Positions 7,686-13,359 of a stretch of 13,359 nucleotides of DNA are shown here, in pieces. The translations under genes were made by a program, and so were the position numbers. The notes below the pieces were generated by a model that was not told the DNA's origin, did no database searches, and was given only the letters and a program-made list of their open reading frames with translations. This DNA comes from JAITWN01 sp964384095. Its GTDB lineage: Bacteria > Pseudomonadota > Gammaproteobacteria > SZUA-140. Location of the stretch: positions 1 to 13,359 of the forward strand of contig CAYLKC010000053.1 in the NCBI GenBank assembly GCA_964384095.1, read 5' to 3'. The stretch's first letter is position 1. Every line of letters begins with the position of its first letter.

Positions 7686-8138
7686 ATGCAACGCTGGCGC
7701 GCCGCGGGCTTTCTGCTGATCGAGGTGCTGGCGGCGCTGACCGTCGCGGCGATCGGCCTCGCGGCGCTGATCCGCTTCCAGGTCGAGATCCAGCGCGCCG
7801 CGACCCTGTCGGTGCAACGCGCCGATGCGCTGGCGATCGCCGCGATGCAGCTTGAGACCTTGCGGGCCGGCGTCCATGCCGGCGATATCATCGCCGCGGG
7901 CGGCGTCGACGAGGTCGATCAGGGGCCGGATGATGAACCTTTGCCGTCCATGACCGTCTATACGAGGGAGTGGCGACTGACGCCTGTGGACGGGATCATC
8001 CGTATCGATGTGTCCGCGTCATGGACGGGCGCGGGCGGAGAGGTGTTTGATGTGACGCTGTGCGCCGCGGCCACCGGCGGCGCGGCGCGCAGCAGCGGCC
8101 TGCTCGCGACGCGGGCGGAATTCATCGGGTTGCCGTAG
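7686..8138 (+). CDS. pilV: type IV pilus minor pilin PilV
   Basis: This 150-residue prepilin has leader MQRWRAAG cleaved after G8, mature FLLIEV (Glu at +5, E13) and the helix LAALTVAAIGLAALIRFQ. The IGLAAL step is the PilV hallmark. The segment LAIAAMQLETLRAG (about 49-62) also fits PilV, where the helix is followed by a Met/Glu-rich stretch. The C-terminal half is beta-rich (VYTREWRLTPVDGIIRIDVSASW) with a single Cys126. The gene starts 3 nt after pilX and closes the operon; no pilY1 follows. The ATG at 7686 is the only sensible start because it places the leader correctly. Confidence 0.82.
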   Translation: MQRWRAAGFLLIEVLAALTVAAIGLAALIRFQVEIQRAATLSVQRADALAIAAMQLETLRAGVHAGDIIAAGGVDEVDQGPDDEPLPSMTVYTREWRLTPVDGIIRIDVSASWTGAGGEVFDVTLCAAATGGAARSSGLLATRAEFIGLP

Positions 8139-8149
8139 CCGCGGCTGGT

Positions 8150-8155
8150 TATACT
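8150..8155 (+). promoter_or_regulatory. possible -10 element upstream of the M16 protease gene
   Basis: TATACT matches five of six positions of the sigma-70 -10 box and lies 51 nt before the protease ATG, in the 68-bp gap after pilV. The nearest -35-like word, TTGCCG at 8130-8135, is only 14 nt away, too short for a standard promoter, and there is no TG extension at the right place. The site is therefore a weak candidate. Confidence 0.25.
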
Positions 8156-8206
8156 GCCGGGCGGGGCAGCTCCCGCGCCGATTCAGCACATACTGTCTGG
8201 TTACCC

Positions 8207-11101
8207 ATGTACAATCCATTTCGTTCCATCACCATTCTGATCCTGTCTCTGTGCCTGCCCGCCGTGGCCTTGCCGGCGGACGACGAGGCCCCGGTCGAGG
8301 TCCAAGTCATCAAGAACGCCATAGACAAGCGTGATTACCGCGTGCTGCGCCTGCCGAACGGCCTGCGGGCGCTGCTGATCTCCGATCCCGACACCGACCT
8401 CGCGGCAGCGGCGCTGAACGTCAATGTCGGCTATTTCAGCGATCCGCCGGATCGCGCCGGACTCGCCCATTTTCTCGAGCACATGCTGTTCCTCGGCACG
8501 GAGAAGTATCCGGAGCCGGATGCCTACCGCGAGTTCATTACCCGCCATGGCGGCCATATCAACGCCTTCGTCAGCGCCGAGAACACCGTCTACTTCTTCG
8601 ATATCGACAAGGCGCATCTCGACGGGGCCTTCGACCGCTTCGCGCAGTTCTTCGTCGAACCGCTGTTCGACGAGGAGTACGTGCAGCGCGAGATGAATGC
8701 GGTCGATTCCGAATACCGGATGGGCCTGCGTGAGGATTCACGCCGCCTGCACGATGTGACCCGGGAGACCGTCAATCCGGCACACCCGTTCGCAAAATTC
8801 TCGGTCGGCAATCTGGAGACGCTCGGCGACCGCGAGGAAGATCCAATCCGGGCCGCGGTCATCGATTTCTATCGCACGCACTACTCCGCGGGGATCATGA
8901 CGCTGGCGCTCGTCGGCGCCGAGCCGGTCGATCGGCTCGCTGAAATGGTGAAGCAGCGGCTCGGCAAGGTGCCCGACACCGGCGCACGGCCGCTCGCCGT
9001 CGATGTCCCGGTCAGGCGTCCGGACAGCGGACCCGAGCGCATCAACGCGATCCCGCTGCGCGATACCCGCGAACTGCGGTTCGAGTTCGTGTTTCCGTGG
9101 AAGGACCGCTACCACTTGTCGAAGCCGGCCTCGATGCTCGGCCATCTGATCGGCCACGAGGGCAACGGCAGCCTGCACGAGCTGCTCAGGGATCGCGGCT
9201 GGATCAACTCCCTGTCCGCCGGCGGCCGGCGCCTGGCGAGCAACGAGGGCGTTTTCGTCGTCTCGATCGACCTGACCCGCGACGGCATCGGTCATGTCGA
9301 GGAAATCGGCGACGCGCTGTTTCGCACCATCGCGCTGATCGAGCACGGCGGCATCAAGCGCCGCTTCCACGACGAGCTGCGGCGCATCAATGAACTGAAC
9401 TTCGAGTTTCGCGAGAGCGCAAACCCGGCCGGTGAGGTGATTCAGCTCGCCGGCAATCTGCAGGTCTATCCGGACGAGCTCGCGCTGTTCGGGCCCTATC
9501 ACATGAGCGACTTTGACGAGGATGAGCTGCGCGAGATCCTGTCGTGGCTGCGCCCGGACAACCTGCGCATGACGGTGCTCGCGCCCGGGCTGCCGGCCGA
9601 CGCCAGCAGCCGTTGGTATCGCACCGGGTACGGCGTCGAGCCGATCGACCGGAAACTGATCGCGCGCTGGTCGGCGCCGGAGGCGATCCCGGCGCTTGCC
9701 CTGCCAGGTCCGAATCCGTTCCTGCCGGAACGCACCGCGCTGCGCGAGACCGACAGGAAAGCGGCCGGCGACGCGCGCGTGCCGCGCCGGCTGATCAACG
9801 AGGACGGCCTCGAACTGTGGCACTTGCAGGATACCGAATTCGAGGTGCCGCGCGCCGACATCCGGGTTACCGTCGAGACCCCGTCTGCGCTCGCTTCGGT
9901 GCGCGACCATGTGATGACGACGCTGTACCTGTCCCTGGTCAGGGACGCGTTGAACGCCGAGGCCTATCCTGCGCGACTCGCGGGACTCGGTTACGAGGTA
10001 CACGGCAATCTGCGCGGCGTCGCGCTGTCGATCTCCGGTTACGACGACAAGCAGCCGCTCCTGCTCGATCTCGTCGCCGGCACGCTGCTCGATCTCGACA
10101 TCGATCCCGACCGCTTCGCGGTGCGCCATGCCGAGCTGATTCGCCAGTGGGACAACGTCCGCCTCGGCCGCCCGTTCATCCAGTTACGTGATAGCGTGCA
10201 GACCCTGCTGCACGCCGGTCGCTGGACCCCGGACGAACGCATCGCGGCATTGCAAACGGTCACGCTGAATGACCTCGAGGCCTTCGCTGAGCGGCTGTTC
10301 AGGGAGGCGCATCTCGAGGTCCTGGTCCACGGCAACCTGCGTGATGCCGATGCCGTGGCGATCGGACGCGTGCTGTCGCAACGGGTATTCGCGCGCGCCG
10401 AACCCGGCGAGCGCGTCCGCCGCGAGGTCGCCCGGCTCGATGCCGGCCGCCAGTACCTGCTGACGCTCGACATCGATCACGACGACAGCGGGCTGATCGT
10501 CCATTACCAGGCGCCGGACGACGACATCGGGACCGCCGCGGCGGTGATGATGATCGATCAACTGATCAAGAGTCCGTTCTTCGACACCCTGCGCACCCGC
10601 GAGCAGCTCGGCTACGTCGTCGGCGCGCACAGCGGTTTCACGCTGCGCGTGCCGGGGCTGAACTTCGTGATCCAGTCGCCGGTCGCCGGGCCGGCGACGC
10701 TGCTCGCCCGCGTCGACGACTTCATCGCCGGCTTCCGCGCGCGCATCCAGGAGATGGACGACGCTGGCTTCGAGGGACACCGCCAGGGCGTGCTGACCGT
10801 GCTGCGCGAGCGCGACACCAGCCAGGGCAGGCGCAGCCAGCGCCTGCACAATGATCTCGCCCTCGGCCATCACGACTTCGACCGCCGCGCGCGCCTCGCC
10901 GAGGCGGTCGAACGGCTGTCGCGTGAGGATCTGCTCGCGTTCTACGACCGCTGGCTGCTCGCCGAAGCCAGGAACCGCATCGTCGCGCAGTCGGCCGGCA
11001 ATCGCCATGGCGATGACGCCCTCGACCACAAGCGCGACGACTTCAAGGCGGTCACGAACCCCGACGCCTTCCGCAACGGCCTGCCGGCCTTCACGCTCTA
11101 G
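8207..11101 (+). CDS. ptrA: periplasmic insulysin/pitrilysin-family zinc metalloprotease (M16A)
   Basis: This 964-residue protein matches the length of E. coli protease III (about 962 aa). Residues 1-24 are a Sec signal peptide (hydrophobic ITILILSLCLPAVA, cleavage near ALPA|DD), so it should act in the periplasm. The inverted zinc motif is His88-x-x-Glu91-His92 in HFLEHMLFLGTEKYP, and the distal ligand is Glu169 in NAVDSEY. As far as I recall these numbers are the same as in E. coli pitrilysin. The C-terminal, inactive half carries the conserved Arg796 and Tyr803 in RTREQLGY, which in insulysin bind the substrate. M16A enzymes form a closed chamber and degrade peptides and small unfolded proteins. 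The ATG at 8207 is chosen because it gives the signal peptide. It lies 68 nt after pilV on the same strand, and it may have its own promoter or be read from the pilin operon. Biological substrates are unknown. Confidence 0.94.
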   Translation: MYNPFRSITILILSLCLPAVALPADDEAPVEVQVIKNAIDKRDYRVLRLPNGLRALLISDPDTDLAAAALNVNVGYFSDPPDRAGLAHFLEHMLFLGTEKYPEPDAYREFITRHGGHINAFVSAENTVYFFDIDKAHLDGAFDRFAQFFVEPLFDEEYVQREMNAVDSEYRMGLREDSRRLHDVTRETVNPAHPFAKFSVGNLETLGDREEDPIRAAVIDFYRTHYSAGIMTLALVGAEPVDRLAEMVKQRLGKVPDTGARPLAVDVPVRRPDSGPERINAIPLRDTRELRFEFVFPWKDRYHLSKPASMLGHLIGHEGNGSLHELLRDRGWINSLSAGGRRLASNEGVFVVSIDLTRDGIGHVEEIGDALFRTIALIEHGGIKRRFHDELRRINELNFEFRESANPAGEVIQLAGNLQVYPDELALFGPYHMSDFDEDELREILSWLRPDNLRMTVLAPGLPADASSRWYRTGYGVEPIDRKLIARWSAPEAIPALALPGPNPFLPERTALRETDRKAAGDARVPRRLINEDGLELWHLQDTEFEVPRADIRVTVETPSALASVRDHVMTTLYLSLVRDALNAEAYPARLAGLGYEVHGNLRGVALSISGYDDKQPLLLDLVAGTLLDLDIDPDRFAVRHAELIRQWDNVRLGRPFIQLRDSVQTLLHAGRWTPDERIAALQTVTLNDLEAFAERLFREAHLEVLVHGNLRDADAVAIGRVLSQRVFARAEPGERVRREVARLDAGRQYLLTLDIDHDDSGLIVHYQAPDDDIGTAAAVMMIDQLIKSPFFDTLRTREQLGYVVGAHSGFTLRVPGLNFVIQSPVAGPATLLARVDDFIAGFRARIQEMDDAGFEGHRQGVLTVLRERDTSQGRRSQRLHNDLALGHHDFDRRARLAEAVERLSREDLLAFYDRWLLAEARNRIVAQSAGNRHGDDALDHKRDDFKAVTNPDAFRNGLPAFTL

Positions 11102-11345
11102 GCAGCCCAATCAAGGGGTCAGAGTCGTTAGTCGTCTGGATCCGGTGGTTTGAAGCCGGTGGTCCTGCCGTGACGGGACACGCTTCAAGGCATCCATGCG
11201 CGCTCTACGGCCGCATCCCTGCGGCCGTACGGTCCCGTCACGGCAGGACCACCGGCTTCCGGATATCACGGCAGTAAACCAACGAGACACCAAGCCCCGA
11301 ACAGGGCTGGAAACTGATCGAGATAGTTGCTTCAGGTAGCTGTAA
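11102..11345. other. convergent intergenic spacer with palindromic element and no gene
   Basis: The 244 bp between the protease stop and the thrC stop contain no plausible coding sequence. They hold a short motif GGGGTCAGAGTCG at 11115-11127, a tandem AGTCGTT/AGTCGTC at 11123-11136, a large inverted repeat at 11152-11259, and a small 5-bp hairpin at 11293-11308 that could be a weak thrC terminator on the minus strand. The rest shows nothing I can assign. Confidence 0.6.
11152..11259. repeat. 28-bp perfect inverted repeat enclosing a nested 10-bp hairpin
   Basis: The outer arms, 11152-11179 (GAAGCCGGTGGTCCTGCC then GTGACGGGAC) and 11232-11259, are exact reverse complements over 28 bp. Within the 52-bp interior an inner stem, TACGGCCGCA (11206-11215) with 11220-11229, closes a TCCC loop. 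The inner hairpin is offset: 26 nt separate it from the left arm but only 2 nt from the right arm. The element sits between two convergent genes. It could be a non-autonomous palindromic (REP- or MITE-like) repeat, a bidirectional terminator, or both. No T-tract follows the stem on either strand, which argues against a classical terminator alone. Copy number in the genome is not visible here. Confidence 0.75.
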
Positions 11346-12425
11346 TCAAGAGAGGTTTTCCAGGATCACGCGCTTGATCGCGGCGAGTTCGGCGGGCACG
11401 TTGCGGACGCTGCCCTCGCTCTGACGGATGGCGGTATCGGGATCCTTGAGGCCGTGGCCGGTCAGCGTGCAGACGACGCGACTGCCGGCGCGGATCCTGC
11501 CGCCGCGGATGTCGCGGATCGCGCCGGCAACCGAGATCGCCGAGGCCGGTTCGCAGAAGATGCCTTCCTTCTCCGCGAGCAGCTTCTGCGCGTGCAGGAT
11601 GTCCTCGTCGCTGAACTCGTCGAACCAGCCGCCGGATTCGCGGCTCGCCTCCCAGGCCTTGTCCCAGCTCTGCGGATGGCCGATGCGGATCGCGGTCGCG
11701 ACGGTCTCGGGGTTGTCGATCATGCGCCCGCGCAGGAACGGCGCCGCGCCGCTGGCCTGGTACCCGGCCATCACCGGCGCGCGGCTGACAATGCCGTGGT
11801 CGCGATATTCCTTGTACCCCATCCAGTACGCGCTGATATTGCCGGCATTGCCGACCGGCAGGCAGTGATAGTCCGGCACCTCGCCGAGCTCGTCGAGGAT
11901 CTCGAAGGCCGCGGTCTTCTGCCCCTGCAGGCGATAAGGATTGATCGAGTTGACGATGGTCAGCGGCGTTTCGCGGCCGACCTGCTTGACCAGTTCCATG
12001 CCGGCGTCGAAGTTGCCCTGGATCTGGATCACGCAGGCGCCATGCATCATCGCCTGCGCCAGCTTGCCGAGTGCGATCTTGCCGTCCGGGATCAGCACGA
12101 AGGCGCGAATGCCGGCGCGCGCGGCATAGGCCGCGGCCGACGCCGAGGTATTGCCGGTCGACGCGCAGATGATCGCCTGACTGCCCTCCTCGACCGCCCT
12201 CGTCACCGCCATCGTCATGCCGCGGTCCTTGAACGAGCCGGTCGGGTTGAGCCCCTCGTACTTGACGTAGAGGTCGGCGTCGAGGCCGAGATCGCGCGGC
12301 AGGTTGTGCAGGCGGATCAGCGGCGTGTTGCCCTCGCCGAGGCTGATGATGCGGGTGTCGTCATGCACCGGCAGGCGGTCGCGGTAGCGCTCGATCAGGC
12401 CGGTATAGCGGGGTCGAAAACTCAT
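11346..12425 (-). CDS. thrC: threonine synthase
   Basis: Threonine synthase is a PLP enzyme that converts O-phosphohomoserine and water to L-threonine and phosphate, the last step of threonine synthesis. This is the short 359-residue form. The PLP lysine is Lys66 in NPTGSFKDRGM, the phosphate-binding loop is STGNTSASAAAYAARAG near 89-105, and LPVGNAGNISAYW (about 190-202) and the C-terminal LTGHGLKDP are family hallmarks. The serine/threonine-dehydratase fold is excluded as an alternative by these last segments and by the hom neighbour. The ATG at 12425 has AGGAG (12435-12431) 5 nt upstream. It starts 33 nt after the hom stop, so hom-thrC is likely an operon with its promoter outside the window. 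No thrB is present here. Confidence 0.95.
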   Translation of the reverse strand: MSFRPRYTGLIERYRDRLPVHDDTRIISLGEGNTPLIRLHNLPRDLGLDADLYVKYEGLNPTGSFKDRGMTMAVTRAVEEGSQAIICASTGNTSASAAAYAARAGIRAFVLIPDGKIALGKLAQAMMHGACVIQIQGNFDAGMELVKQVGRETPLTIVNSINPYRLQGQKTAAFEILDELGEVPDYHCLPVGNAGNISAYWMGYKEYRDHGIVSRAPVMAGYQASGAAPFLRGRMIDNPETVATAIRIGHPQSWDKAWEASRESGGWFDEFSDEDILHAQKLLAEKEGIFCEPASAISVAGAIRDIRGGRIRAGSRVVCTLTGHGLKDPDTAIRQSEGSVRNVPAELAAIKRVILENLS

Positions 12426-12458
12426 GAAGGCTCCTGGACTCTTCGGGGTTCTGCTCGT

Positions 12459-13359
12459 TCAGCTGCCGGACAGGGTCTCGACGCGGATGCGTGTCACCGG
12501 ACCGGTGATCGCGTCCATCGCCTCGATGCGGCGAATCGCCTCATTCATCGCGCGCTCGAGGACGCGATGGGTCAACAGGATCACGGTGACCTCGGATTCG
12601 TCCTGGGCAGGCTCCTTCTGCACGATCGCCTCGATGCTGATGCCCTGGTCGGCGAGGATGCGGCTGACATCGGCGAGCACACCGGGGCGGTCGGCCGCGC
12701 GCAGTCGCAAATAGCACGCCGTCTCGACCTCACCGATCGGCAGCACCGGAATGTCGGCGATCTGGTCGGGCTGGAAGGCGAGATGCGGCACGCGGTTGCC
12801 GGGGTCGGTGGTCAGCGTACGAACGACATCGACGAGANNNNNNNNNNACCGCGGAGGCGGTCGGCTCGCGTCCGGCGCCGGCGCCGTAGTACAGCGTCGG
12901 GCCGACCGCGTCGCCCTTGACCAGCACCGCGTTCATGACGCCGTCGACATTTGCGATCAGGCGACGGTGCGGGATCAGCGTCGGGTGCACGCGCAGTTCG
13001 ATGCCCTGATCCGTGCGACGGGTGTAGCCGAGGTGCTTGATGCGGTAGCCGAGCTGGCCGGCGTATTCGACATCCTCGCGGGTGATCGTGCTGATGCCCT
13101 CGGTATATACGCGGTCGAACTGCAAGGGGATGCCGAAGGCGATCGAGGCGATGATCGTCAGCTTGTGCGCGGCGTCGATGCCCTCGACGTCGAAGGTCGG
13201 GTCAGCCTCGGCATAGCCGAGGCGCTGGGCCTCGGCCAGCACGTCGGCGAAATCGCGGCCCTTGTCGCGCATCTCGGTGAGGATGAAATTGGTGGTGCCG
13301 TTGATGATGCCGGCGACGCACTCGATGCGATTCGCGGCCAACCCCGCGCGCAGCGCCTT
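12459..13359 (-). CDS. hom: homoserine dehydrogenase, N-terminally truncated by the window edge and crossed by a 10-N gap
   Basis: The enzyme reduces aspartate semialdehyde to homoserine with NAD(P)H, the branch point to threonine and methionine. The N-terminal Rossmann domain lies beyond the window edge; the visible part begins inside KALRAGLAANRIE. The catalytic domain shows GIINGTTNFILTEM, the acidic and lysine region AEADPTFDVEGIDAAHKLTI, and YYGAGAGREPTASAV. After the gap the protein resumes in another frame as LVDVVRTLTTDPGNRVPHLAFQPD. It then ends with an ACT regulatory domain (CYLRLRAADRPGVLADVSRILADQGISIEAIVQKE), which implies threonine feedback control as in other stand-alone Hom proteins. 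It is monofunctional at this end, with no sign of an aspartokinase fusion. The frame break coincides exactly with the Ns and is most likely an assembly placeholder rather than a mutation. Confidence 0.93.
12838..12847. other. assembly gap (ten Ns) inside hom
   Basis: Ten undetermined bases interrupt hom between the codons for ASA-V and L-V-D-V. Reading frames on the two sides differ by one. Replacing ten with nine bases would join them as AVVADLVDV, the sequence I recall for this family, so the gap length is probably arbitrary. Confidence 0.9.

Noticed and set aside
8738..10129. Long open frame (463 codons) on the minus strand across the protease gene
   Set aside because: The plus strand encodes a clear full-length M16A protease with all catalytic residues. 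The antisense frame has no recognisable domain and is the usual GC-rich shadow.
11293..11308. AGCCC/GGGCT hairpin downstream of thrC on the minus strand
   Set aside because: Five-bp arms and no U-tract; mentioned in the spacer entry but not called as a terminator.
12730..12850. Possible hom pseudogene by frameshift
   Set aside because: The frame change coincides exactly with the ten Ns, and both sides are well-conserved Hom sequence, so a gap-length artefact is more likely.
11454..12920. Very long open frame (488 codons) on the plus strand across thrC and hom
   Set aside because: It passes through two certain minus-strand genes and even through the N gap, so it is only absence of stops in GC-rich DNA.

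Overview
The window is GC-rich chromosomal DNA of ordinary bacterial gene density. It most resembles a gammaproteobacterium. The supporting evidence is an RpfE-family protein next to recJ, a type IV minor pilin set (PilE, FimT, PilW, PilX, PilV), a pitrilysin-like M16 protease whose catalytic residue numbering matches my recollection of the E. coli enzyme, and a hom-thrC pair. The species cannot be named from the sequence. A run of ten Ns at 12838-12847 shows this is a draft or scaffolded assembly.

Layout. At 1-1451 (+) the 3' end of a class III alcohol dehydrogenase gene is translationally coupled to S-formylglutathione hydrolase; together they form the glutathione-dependent formaldehyde oxidation pathway. 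At 1591-1998 (+) is a small secreted Sel1-repeat protein. A strong hairpin lies between it and the convergent end of recJ. At 2032-5319 (-) a tight chain reads pilE, rpfE-like, recJ, with the first two genes overlapping and the last two 5 nt apart. A 146-bp divergent spacer separates pilE from fimT-pilW-pilX-pilV at 5466-8138 (+), which overlap or nearly touch and look like one operon. At 8207-11101 (+) is a periplasmic M16A zinc protease. A 244-bp convergent spacer (11102-11345) holds a 28-bp perfect inverted repeat with a nested hairpin. On the far side, on the minus strand, are thrC (11346-12425) and the C-terminal part of hom (12459 to the window edge), two enzymes of threonine synthesis.

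How the genes work together. The five pilin-like proteins probably form the priming or tip complex of a type IV pilus. pilY1, which normally accompanies them, is absent between pilV and the protease. The Hom and ThrC reactions flank the homoserine kinase step, which is not encoded here. The formaldehyde pair is a self-contained detoxification unit.

I found no defence island, CRISPR array, prophage, biosynthetic cluster or RNA gene, and no convincing new system. The points most worth a second look are the palindromic element at 11152-11259, the split pilin locus without pilY1 and with an enlarged PilX, the pilE-rpfE-recJ coupling, and the hom gap, which looks one base too long.
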